Below, piece by piece: positions 28,679 to 38,672 of a DNA stretch of 64,000 nucleotides. Below the pieces are notes generated by a model, which saw only the letters and a list, made by a program, of their open reading frames with translations, searched no databases and was not told where the DNA came from. Origin of the DNA: Plutella xylostella (taxonomy: Eukaryota; Arthropoda; Insecta; Lepidoptera; Plutellidae); contig NC_064011.1 in assembly GCF_932276165.1 (NCBI RefSeq), positions 5,907,501-5,971,500 of the forward strand, written 5' to 3'. The position numbers and the translations under genes are program-made. Position 1 is the stretch's first letter, and each line of letters starts with the position of its first letter.

Positions 28679-31015
28679 TTAATTTTCTACAAAAGGTTTT
28701 CTGCGGTCCCTAAATATGTCCACCAGTCTTTCATTATGTTCATTTTCTCTTAAGAAATCATTCAAATTCGTGCCTTTAAGATGGACGTTCTTAATATGCG
28801 CCCTAACATTGCATCTGGTGTGAAACTTGCATTCACAAATAGGGCACACAAAAGACTTTTCAAAATGATTCCTAATTTTGTGTGTGTCCCGTTCACTCAT
28901 ATTTACAAACGTTTTGTCACAATATTCACATGGAAACGGCTTTTCTGGTGCATGCTGCCTTAATATATGCTTTTTCAGGCTGGATAATGTTGATAAAGGC
29001 TTGTTACATTCGGTGCAGAGATATTTCTTCACACCTTCATGTCTCTCCATGTGGTATTTCAAATGGATTTCGGTTGTGAAAGCTTTAGAGCATTCAGTGC
29101 ATACGTAAGGTTTGATGTTGAAGTGGTACACATTTTTGTGGTTCTCCAAAAGCCTCTCCGAAGGAAATGAAACACCACAATCACATTTGAACCGGAATTC
29201 TGCATCCGGGTTCACTCTTCGTATGTGCGGCCAGGATCTACAGTGCGCTTTGTATTTTCTTCGTGAGGCAAATGTCTTGTTACATGCTTTGCAGTGGTGT
29301 TGATCGTCTAAGCTGTGGTCTTCCAAATGTCTTCGTAGTTCAGTCAGAGTTTTGAATGTAGCTGGACATAGTGAGCATTCGCGGAGACGAACCCCACGGC
29401 TTGGGTTGTATAACGGTCTGTCGTGAGCTTGTCTTATGTGTCTATTTAGGCTGATGTTGCTAGGGAATATTTTAGTGCACATCGGACAAGGTATTTGGCT
29501 CTCGTGTCTGAGTTTGTGGTATTCCAACTGCTCTGTATTGTCAAAGGATGCTGGACAGTAACTACATTTAAATTCCCTTGAGATGGTTCTACAGCTTTCC
29601 ATATGCGTATCAAGTCTGCAAACATTGCTGAAAATCTTTTCACAGTACTTGCACTTTATAATATCTTCATGGTACCGTCTTATGTGCTGTTTGTGATTGT
29701 ATTTACATGCGAAAGACTGACCGCAAATATCACAGAGATGCGGAAACAAGTTCAAATGGTCTTTGTTGATATGAGCAATAAGGTATGTTTTGCTTGCAGT
29801 CACATATTCGCAATCAATACACTTAAAAGTGCTTTTGCCATGGATTTCATTATTTTTTACAGAACTCAAATATCTCTCATGAATACAGGGTGTTGTATCA
29901 CACTCAGGGCAGGAAAACCTTTTGTTAAATTGCTTCTTCATGTGCAACTGCTTAATGTGGTGAGTTATTTTCACTTTTGAATCAAAACTCTTGTGACAAA
30001 CATCACATGTATAGATATTTTGATCTGCATAACACACATCAGAAACTATATCTTTCTCTACACTCTGCAAATCACTTTCTTTAGGTTTTGTATTCAGAAA
30101 GTCCTGTAAAACAATGACGGTATTAGCATAGCCGGACCTGTCCTGGTTCACAAACTCATCAATCCCATCAATCTGTTCAGCCATTTGATCTAAGTAGTTA
30201 ATTAGTATCATTGTAGTATTCTTGACTTGGCTGATGAAGAGATAAGATTCCTTCAACTGTTTCTGACAAATATCACATATTAGGTTGGTGGAGAGACTGG
30301 AAATGACCTGAAATTAAGGAAATTACTATTTTAGACTATTTGGTCCCTCAAAAACAGATAGAAATATCAACAGTTTATTAATAATTTAATTCTTTATTGC
30401 ACAAAAAAAAAACAAATATACAAGGTGTGGACTTAATGCATTTTCAGCCAGTCAACCCAGAGGTGCAGGAAAATTTATATTACTTATAAGGTGTGACAAA
30501 AGAAATCCAAAGTAGTAAAAGTAAAAAGCATTTATTTCCATAAAACATGTTTAAAGTGGTTTCATCTGCAAATTCCGTACTAGGCGGACCTGTATAATGT
30601 TGAACATAACATAATCCCAGCAACAGTAATGAAAGTTACAAAATAATTTACTATAAGTATTATAAAAAGCTGTAGGCGAGCAGGTCATACCCACATCATA
30701 CCTAACATTTGAGTGCAAATTTGCTACCAAAGGCGGTAAGTATCTGAGGATGAACATTACATTACAAAGAAATAAACTTACTTCATCACCAAACACGTTT
30801 CTGATCATGTCCTCAATAGAATCGTCCTCTTTGTCGAAACCAGAGAAATTCAACTCATAGAAGGATTCCCTAGAGCTTGCATGGCAAACGCCGCAAAATT
30901 GTGTGCTGTGCAAAATACTTTGTAGGTTACGTTTAACGCTAGTGTAAGACTGTTTTAACAGCCATTCGCCCAACTCTCGCTTGTTCATTGTATTTATGTC
31001 GATGTTCTCTTCCAT
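28679..31015 (-). CDS. Zinc-finger gene B: ZAD-C2H2 protein
   Basis: Probable nuclear DNA-binding protein of 620 residues. Two exons: 31,015-30,782 (start M-E-E-N-I-D) and 30,307-28,679. On the minus strand the junctions read GATGAA|GTAAG and AATTTCAG|GTC, phase 0. ZAD cysteines are 41/44 and 89/92. Next come an ANTVIVLQD motif at about 139, then 13 C2H2-type fingers beginning at about 179; a CPECDTTPCIHERYL motif at about 211 lies between the first two. The tail F-R-D-R-R-K-P-F resembles the ends of A and E. In one finger the first pair is C-x-C instead of C-x2-C (KCDCGVSF), which may weaken zinc binding. The last finger is on the same exon, unlike gene A. It converges with A and diverges from C. 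Intron 1 holds LINE 3' ends. The target DNA is unknown. Confidence 0.9.
30308..30781 (-). mobile_element. LINE 3' ends inside the intron of gene B
   Basis: Two tail-first blocks: TTCTTTATTGCACAAAAAAA with AAGGTGTGGACTTAATGC, and AAAAGCATTTATTTCCATAA. Both look like 3' UTRs of minus-strand LINEs. No coding sequence. Confidence 0.4.
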
Positions 31016-31559
31016 TTTGTTGTGTGAGAGAAGTATTTTAATAATTATGTAGGTAGTTAATGTAAAAAATATAAAATAATTACAATTTGTTTACGTTTTG
31101 ATGTGGTTTTGTTGATTTTGACAAGAAGTGAAGTGACAGACATGACGATTGCTATGAGATGCAATAATTTCGCTAATGTCACATTACCACGTGTTCTTCA
31201 GAACGAACTTAAATAGCAAAAAGCAGTCGCATAGCATTCGAATCACATTGTAAAATTCATTAAATATCTCAGAATGTCTAAATAATAAAACTATAACGAG
31301 AACGGACTCACTTTACCCTATTTAAGTATATGTGCGAAACCTCAGTGGGTGGATTTAGAGTTATTATTCTGAGGTATAAGAAAAATATTTTTGTTCTGTG
31401 AAGTATTGTTTGCCCAGCCGAAGGCCGAAGCACAGATTAGAACCAAAGTTGAAAAATAGCTTAATTTTTAGGTTACAAAAATTATTTCTGTTCCTTAAAA
31501 TTGCTAAAAATACTGAAAATTAGTAGTTCGGACCGCTAGTGACTTCATGAACAGTTACA
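31016..31559. promoter_or_regulatory. Divergent intergenic region of genes B and C
   Basis: The start codons of B (minus) and C (plus) lie 544 bp apart, so the 5' UTRs and any promoters of both genes must fit here. I see no clear TATA box. Shared regulation is an inference from spacing alone. Confidence 0.4.
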
Positions 31560-34500
31560 ATGGAGGAAAGCGTTCGGAAAACGGAAAGTTCGAACACAAA
31601 GTCTCAGTATAGAGCGATTAAACGTCGATTTTGTAATATCCTTATATCTTCCAAGCCATTCTGCTGCCTTTGCTTCGATTCTGATGCGGAACTGTTGTCA
31701 ATAGACGACTACGTAACCACGGACTGGGACTCTGCGTTCCTACCTACTTGGCGGTATATTTGGAGTGCAATTTTCGTTCCGGTCAGTATACTCATACTAT
31801 GGAAACAAAACTCACAGCCCTTGAACTATTTAGGCTCTGTTTCACAAGTCTGGATAATGCCTACCTGTAAAGACATGTTGTCACTGTCTAAAACACAATT
31901 TCAGAGTACTAGTACCATACAAAACAAGAATTAAATTGAGTTGTAGCATGTCCTTTATCCCACAGGTTACCATTATCCAGACATTGTGAAACTAGCCCTT
32001 ATTGTAGAAGATGGGCGTCTTCCAAGACTTATGTGTGAGATCTGTCCTTCATCGCACATATCTTAAGGTTTTGATCCCAGGGGTTTACATACATATTTGT
32101 AATAAATATTATAATGGTCACCTGGCTGTATAGAAAAACGCCATTGCCTATTTTTGGCAATCAAAAAAAAAGTTACATTTATAACCTAATCTGTCATTTT
32201 CCATATAATTTCTTAGATTTTAAACATGAATATCTAGGAAAATATTTGCCTCCTAAACCTGAAATTTGGAATAGAGACTCCTAGGGTATTACTCTCATTG
32301 TATACCAAGTGTCAATATTCATATCTTCCGAGGTAGTCTGGAAGAAATTACTCATAGTAATAAGGCCACCATTTGTACCGTCTATGCTGTGCATATTCTA
32401 TTGTTATTTCTGTGTTTGTGTGCTATAAAGAATTATCTATCTATCTATCCAGTTCAATTGTCGATAGATGGCCGTGTGTGAGATGTCCCCACATATTTAT
32501 TTATTTATTTATTTATTTATTTCAGAATATGAACTTCATGTCTAACTACTTGTGTAGCACATGCAAAGATAAATCTTACTCAGCATACAGTTTAATAATC
32601 AGCACACAGAAATCAATGAGTTGCCTGGAAGATTTTGTCCAGCAGATAAACTCCCAGATAAACAATATCAAAGATGCAGATCTGGACGGATGCCCTAACA
32701 CATGTCTGATTTTGAAAGAGCCCAATTATCACAAACTTACAGAAGTTAAAGTAGAAGAAAATCTACATCAGTATGATGTATTGATTGATAACAATATTGA
32801 TCATGAAAGGCATAATGAGACTGAAGTTCAAAAGGGAAATGATGAAATGTTGGAAGAACATGAAGAAGTGTTTACTATATTTGAAATTTTACCAAAAGAT
32901 GAAAAAATATTGAGTAAAAAGAAAAGAACAAAAAAACTTAAGAAGCCAAAGAAGAAAGGAAAAATACCTACAAAGGATTCTGACTACGATTTCTACACTG
33001 AAATAGAATATCTTGATGAGGATCTTTTCAAAGAAGATAATAATAAAACAAATACAGAAATAAAAGATGAGATAACTGTTAAAACACACCAAAAAAAATT
33101 AAAGGATGATGTAAAAATTGAAATTGATATACATGAGAATAGCAAAAGTAAGAAAAAGATAAAAAGTTCCAATTTAACAGTAGGACAGAAACCTCTCGGT
33201 GTAGTTAAGGGAAAATTAAGGAAAAATAATGTAGAAATCAAAACTGAACCAAGTGAAAACAGTAAGGGGGTATACTTTTGTGACTATTGTGGAAAAAGAT
33301 TCAACAGCAGACATAACATCATATTACATCTAAAACAGAATCACGATATCAGTAAACCTAAACTGAGAACCAAGTACACATGCTGCGAATGTGATGAAGA
33401 ACCGTGCAGACACGAAAAGTATATAAAAGCATACCATTCTCAGGTTCTTGCTGACAAAAAAACAATTGAATGCCCTGATTGCGACTTTCGTTGCATCAAG
33501 ATGTCCACCCTTGTTGGGCATGCTAACAAGAAACACCTTAAACATGTATCATTCACCTGTGAGTTTTGCAACATGCTATTGCATTCTAAAGACGCTTACG
33601 ACAACCACATCTCATATTTTCACACCAAGCTGTTCTCGTGTAAAATGTGTGACAAAAAATTCAAACTGGAACACCGAAAGATCAGCCACGAGAGGGAGTG
33701 TGAGAGAGAGAAATTGAAATGGGAGTTTAAATGTGACGAGTGTCCCGCTGCGTTCCAAACTGAGAAAAAACTCAAATATCACAAGATAAGACATGTACAG
33801 CAGTTCCCTTGTGACCTCTGCGAGAGGGTTTTCTCCATGCGGACCTTGCTAGCTCAGCACCTGACGTGGCACAAGCAAGGCGGTTTAGCCCGAAAATGCA
33901 CATTCGCTTGCCCATGCTGCGGGAAGGTATTCAAGACCAGAAAAGAAAGAGACAATCACATGAACGATCATGGCCCGGATGAGCCTTACAAATGCTTTGT
34001 GTGCAATGTCGAATTAAAAACGTTTAAAGAGTTTGGCCTTCATATGAATAAATTCACACATTTACGCAGAGTGAACCCCGGCAAAACTCACAAGCACAAG
34101 TGCGAATATTGTAACAATTATTCTACGACTAGAAGGGTGCATCTAGAGGCGCACATAAACAGGCATCACCTGAAAATAACCCCGTACTCCTGTACCAAAT
34201 GCCGAAAGAAATTCCTCAGTTCATATCTGCTGGAAAAACATGAGGAAACTCACAAGGAGAAGCCAGATGAACTAAGAAATCGTTTTCCGTGTGAAATCTG
34301 TGGCAAGAGATTCGTTTCAGGCGTGAATGTGAAAGTGCATATGAGACAACATACGGGTGAGAAGCCGTTTCAGTGTGAAATATGCGGCGATAGATTTGTG
34401 ACTGCCAGTCGACGGAAGGTGCATATAGATACGACACACAAAGACAGGGATATTTTCTGCCCTCTTTGTGATTTCGCTGGCTCTATTATACCTCAACTTA

Positions 34501-34643
34501 GAAGCCATATAAAGAATTTCCATTGGGATAAGAAAAGTGGGAAACAGTTTGACCATAGAAAAGTGGTTGGTCTGACGCCTGAACATTATTATTTGTTCAC
34601 AGACAATCGATTTATTCATCATAAACTTAAAGAAAGTAAGTAA
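31560..34643 (+). CDS. Zinc-finger gene C: ZAD-C2H2 protein with long charged linker
   Basis: Probable nuclear DNA-binding protein of 779 residues. Exons 31,560-31,781 and 32,526-34,643. Junctions are GTTCCG|GTCAGT and TATTTCAG|AAT, phase 0. ZAD cysteines are 35/38 (FCCLC) and 84/87 (LCSTC). The linker to about residue 320 is long, acidic and lysine-rich (KKKRTKKLKKPKKKGK), probably nuclear-localising. Then come a finger, a CCECDEEPCRHEKY motif and further fingers, 13 to 14 in all; the last three include the canonical linker TGEKPF. The VIVLQD motif of A, B and E is only weakly recognisable (CLILKEP). It is the most diverged of the four related paralogs. It has a plausible polyadenylation signal AATAAA at 34,710. 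Its 744-bp intron contains a MITE and a repeat-derived splice acceptor region. Confidence 0.9.
31833..31998. mobile_element. MITE (PIF/Harbinger-like) in intron of gene C
   Basis: Inverted termini GGCTCTGTTTCACAAGTCTG and CAGACATTGTGAAACTAGCC flanked by TTA on both sides (31,830-31,832 and 31,999-32,001). 166 bp, no coding potential. Confidence 0.75.
32430..32525 (+). mobile_element. SINE-2 variant tail forming the acceptor region of gene C
   Basis: ATCTATCTATCTATCC, ATGGCCGTGTGTGAGATGTC and CCCCACATATTTATTTA match the variant 3' tail of the SINE at 13,366-13,617. Its ATTT-repeat tail runs directly into the TTTCAG acceptor of exon 2. Confidence 0.6.
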
Positions 34644-34709
34644 ATCTACTGAAAAAGTGTGGTCCAATCAAGGTATAATATTATAAGTAGTGTAAAGTAT
34701 CTGATTTCT

Positions 34710-34715
34710 AATAAA
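34710..34715 (+). terminator. Polyadenylation signal of gene C
   Basis: AATAAA, 67 bp after the stop codon; the first such hexamer downstream. Confidence 0.6.
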
Positions 34716-34756
34716 TAGTATTTTCGAAAACATATTTTCATTTTATTTCCTTATCC

Positions 34757-34850
34757 CAACGCTGATGTGGGCGCACAGACTGCGAAGCTGAAGTGGGCCT
34801 GGGCAGGCCACGTCTGTCGCATGCACCCGGACCGGTTGGCCAAAATTTAT
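34757..34850 (+). mobile_element. RTE-type LINE fragment
   Basis: Translates as K-L-K-W-A-W-A-G-H-V-C-R-M-H-P-D-R-L, the GHV block of the LINE C-terminus. It probably continues at 35,385-35,590 beyond inserted sequence. Confidence 0.6.
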
Positions 34851-34855
34851 AATAA

Positions 34856-34950
34856 TAATAAATTATAATAATACAATACAATAATCTTTATTTATACACC
34901 ATAAAAAAATAAACAAAATCGAAATAAGGTGATTACAGTAAAGTTGTTAT
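34856..34950 (-). mobile_element. LINE 3' tail
   Basis: AATAATACAATACAATAATC, then TTTATTTATACACCATAAAA: a tail-first 3' UTR on the minus strand. Confidence 0.4.
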
Positions 34951-35084
34951 GGCTAGGATTTGGATGAAAATACATAATTTGTAGACTGTTGCCGTAGCGT
35001 CAGCTCTCATAGCTAGGCTATAGAATAGCCTGTATTAATGAGAAGCAGGCCCCTGACTTAAATAGTTTAGGTACAGTGTTGAAT

Positions 35085-35388
35085 GGGAGATTTTCAACCA
35101 TAGACAAACAACCATAGATTATAGATGACTTCATACTCAACAGCACTGCATTTTTTTTTAGATGCCGGCTAAAGCTGCGTACAGACCGGGCCAACGAACG
35201 CCCAACCAACGCCAACGGTTATCCCAACGATGGATATTTATCATACATAATACAGGGCAAATTGCAGCAACGAAGGTCAACGAAAAACGTTCGTTGGGCC
35301 GGTGTGTCTTCGGCTTAAAAAAAATGCAGTGCTGTTGAGTATGAAGTCATCTATAATCTATGGTTGAAAATCTTCCATTGTTACCGAA
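35085..35388. mobile_element. Nested inverted-repeat element
   Basis: The outer arms ATAGATGACTTCATACTCAA and TTGAGTATGAAGTCATCTAT extend about 70 bp each. Inside sits a second pair, GACCGGGCCAACGAACG and CGTTCGTTGGGCCGGTG. The arrangement reads as one MITE inserted near the middle of another, or one element with two inverted domains. Confidence 0.65.
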
Positions 35389-35590
35389 GTGGGTGCCCAG
35401 TGATGGACGTCGGCGTCGCGGAAGACCCAGACGGAGATAAAGAAAGAAAGAAACATAGGTTCTTGCCTCAATGGCCGAAGGAAGCACACGGATCGGGAAC
35501 GGTGGTCAATTCATAAGGAGGTCTTTGCCCAGGAGTGGGGAACAACCTTAGACAAGTAAACCACGTTTGTGGTTGACATATCTCTGGACA
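35389..35590 (+). mobile_element. RTE-type LINE fragment
   Basis: GACGTCGGCGTCGCGGAAGA (G-R-R-R-R-G-R-P-R-R-like) and CAGGAGTGGGGAACAACC. Continues the piece at 34,757 and has a GAAA-rich stretch in the middle. Confidence 0.5.
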
Positions 35591-35647
35591 CAACCCAGGC
35601 TACATAAAAAAATCCCAACGCAAAATATATCCATAGGAAAGTAAGTA

Positions 35648-35831
35648 TAGTGCCACAAACTTATCTGTTCAGGTGAGAGCTCACGTAAATGTGTAATATT
35701 TCTTGATTCTATAAGATTTTAAGTTAGCCTGCAGTGATAATTCACCCTTGCGGTTTTAATTCATTGGTAAGTTATGAGATATGGATCAATTTAGTTCGCT
35801 CTCACCGGAACATATAAGTTTGTGGCATTGT
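35648..35831. mobile_element. MITE family 3
   Basis: Inverted termini TAGTGCCACAAACTTATCTG and ATAAGTTTGTGGCATTGTA, with CTCTCACCGGAACA inside. Copies lie at 44,710 and 56,759. Confidence 0.8.
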
Positions 35832-36529
35832 AGGTAGCATTATTTGTCAACCAGGAAAAAGGGGTTAGCCAGTCAGATTAGTTGTCAGTTGCTTTTTTAT
35901 TCGTCTCGTATACCCTAGAACTTTGTCTGCGAGGTTAATAATAAGGGGCTAGGGAGAAAAAAAACTACAGTAGGTATGCATTTTAAAATTATATTTTAAT
36001 ACCTAGCTAAAAACATAGTACTACTTAAATATTATTGTATATTACTACTACCATTAGGATTAAAGCAAGCAGTTTTATAAAAAAGGGAATAATATGAGGG
36101 AATCGTCAGGTCACCTACCTTAAAACATCTACCCTAGATTTTGTTCTCAGGACAGGACTTCATGTATTTCCCCGATGATACATGTCACAATGATTAAATT
36201 AACTAAATGGTCTGAATAATTCATGCTCACATTCACATTAAACAAAAAATATAAATAAATTAATATTCCAAGATACGTTGTAAAAAGTCAGATTACAATA
36301 GTAAAATTGGTACCTATAACGTGCATAAAGAAAAAAATTAAAAATGGTGGACAGGCTCATGCTATCTCAATCCTGCTCCCACAAATTATGTAATGGACGC
36401 CATTTTCGTAATGTTCCTTTATTTACGGTTTTATGTCCAGAGAGTTGTGACGAAAATTTAAAATCAAACACACATACAGTCGTTAAATAAAGAGCCTTAT
36501 ACATAGTGCTGTACATAAAAATAATAACT
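35832..36529. other. No gene or recognised repeat
   Basis: Nothing recognised between the MITE and the long-TIR transposon. Confidence 0.45.
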
Positions 36530-36538
36530 TGATCTAAT

Positions 36539-38260
36539 GTGTGCGTTCCCCCAGCAAAAAAGTATCATTTTATTGAAAATTATACATACCCAGAATCAGA
36601 GTATCATCTAACAGCAAAGTGCACGAAATTTTGAATTTGTGTATGAATAGATATGGACACTATCGAGGAAAATTAGATTTTAGTGTGAAAACGTTCCTCC
36701 AGCAAAAAAAGTTGTCGTAGCGATATAAATGATACACGTCGAGATAGGTGGGAATTTGTGTACAATGAGTGTACAAAAGCCGAATTTGTGTATCTTACGG
36801 ATGCTGAGTTATCTCATTTTTTGCTGGGGGAACGTTTTCTAATTTCTGAACGCGTGGACGCACATGGATGAAACTTTGTGTAAATGTTCTTCTTGGCTTT
36901 AAATTATATCGAGCAATGTTAGTTTTTAATTTTTTTTATAGATTTACAAAATATTTCAAGATTACTGAAAAACTAAAAAAGCTTATTACGGCCAAACCAA
37001 TTGTCATATCGCTTTGGGATTTGAACTGCACCTAACTAATACACGTAATTGACACCACGCGAAATCTCAAAGCTCAACATTTAAAATTGAGCAAGTAATG
37101 CTACAATAATTGAATCGAAATTTTACAAGGTCAAAATAAGACTTTAGCGCAACATATTTAGTAGTGCAAACAGTATCAGCAATTAGAGTGCTTAATCTAG
37201 TATCTATATTCCAAGAAGTAGCCATCCAAGATAATTATTTCTCCTATAATAGTAAAAATAATCTGATAATCGGTAACTCGACTAAATTAAGATGTACATT
37301 AAAAAGCGGCTCTGTGGTACTTCGACGTGACCATTTTAAAATGGCAGCGCTACCATTCATACAACCGTTATTATACGTACAGAAAAGTACCGTTGGCAGA
37401 GATGGCTGGAAAAAATGTAAGTACCTATTATAATTTAAATGTTATGTAGTTAAATAACACGTAAATAATTATTATCTAAATGAAAATTAACCCTAAACGT
37501 AGTGTTCTTTTTATTATTATTTATTTATTCATTAAAAAAAAACATATACACATTTTTACATTTCATAGACCCTGCCAAACTACTTAGTAGTTTGTTGGCA
37601 GTAAGCTCTCAAAACAATATGCATTAGGTAGATAGTAAGTTTTAGCCTACGAACAGTCATATTACTTATATATATGCACAGGACATCATAATTATTATTA
37701 AGGTTTATTACATTTTAGACATTTAGCTTTGAGATTTCGCGTGGTGTCAATTACGTGTATTAGTTAGGTGCAGTTCAAATCCCAAAGCGATATGACAATT
37801 GGTTTGGCCGTAATAAGCTTTTTTAGTTTTTCAGTAATCTTGAAATATTTTGTAAATCTATAAAAAAAATTAAAAACTAACATTGCTCGATATAATTTAA
37901 AGCCAAGAAGAACATTTACACAAAGTTTCATCCATGTGCGTCCACGCGTTCAGAAATTAGAAAACGTTCCCCCAGCAAAAAATGAGATAACTCAGCATCC
38001 GTAAGATACACAAATTCGGCTTTTGTACACTCATTGTACACAAATTCCCACCTATCTCGACGTGTATCATTTATATCGCTACGACAACTTTTTTTGCTGG
38101 AGGAACGTTTTCACACTAAAATCTAATTTTCCTCGATAGTGTCCATATCTATTCATACACAAATTCAAAATTTCGTGCACTTTGCTGTTAGATGATACTC
38201 TGATTCTGGGTATGTATAATTTTCAATAAAATGATACTTTTTTGCTGGGGGAACGCACAC
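36539..38260. mobile_element. Transposon with 536-bp terminal inverted repeats
   Basis: Arms 36,539-37,074 and 37,725-38,260 have the same length, and every stretch I compared is identical on the complementary strand. Ends read GTGTGCGTTCCCCCAGCAAA. The subterminal motif CGTTCCYCCAGCAAAAAA recurs twice in each arm. A perfect 9-bp target-site duplication, TGATCTAAT, flanks it (36,530-36,538 and 38,261-38,269). The 650-bp centre holds an 89-codon frame (37,164-37,433) without known domain and a LINE 3' tail, so no transposase is evident. A 9-bp duplication with very long TIRs fits a non-autonomous Mutator-like or foldback element (inference). Confidence 0.92.
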
Positions 38261-38324
38261 TGATCTAATACAGACATGACATAGATTATAGAACTAATAA
38301 AGTATGAAAATGACGGCAGTACAG

Positions 38325-38583
38325 AGCCTCTAGTACGGGTTTTGCAATTTATGAAAACGAATAAAGTTTTGGTTTTCTTCTGTCATCTCCATACATTATC
38401 TGTCAAAATTTTCATGATAGTTTCCGCAAGAGGCGGGCGCCGAGACTAGACATACAGGTTTGATAGTTTGTCTAAAACTTTAACTTTATACGTTTTCTTG
38501 CATACCTTGCCTTAAGCGTAAACTATCATGAAACTTTTTACAGATTTTTTCGTTTTCGTGAATTGCAAAACCTGTTTTATGGT
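38325..38583. mobile_element. MITE family 2
   Basis: CTCTAGTACGGGTTTTGCAA at the left and GAATTGCAAAACCTGTTTTA at the right. Shares its interior with 4,935-5,333. Confidence 0.65.
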
Positions 38584-38672
38584 ATTAGCAACCCATAACC
38601 ACTTCTTACTGCCACTTATGGAATGGCCGCCATTTTCACATTATCTTTATCTACGCACGTTATACCATCTAG

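Noticed and set aside
37164..37433. 89-codon frame as transposase of the long-TIR element
   Set aside because: No DDE/D motif, zinc finger or other transposase feature, and far too short.
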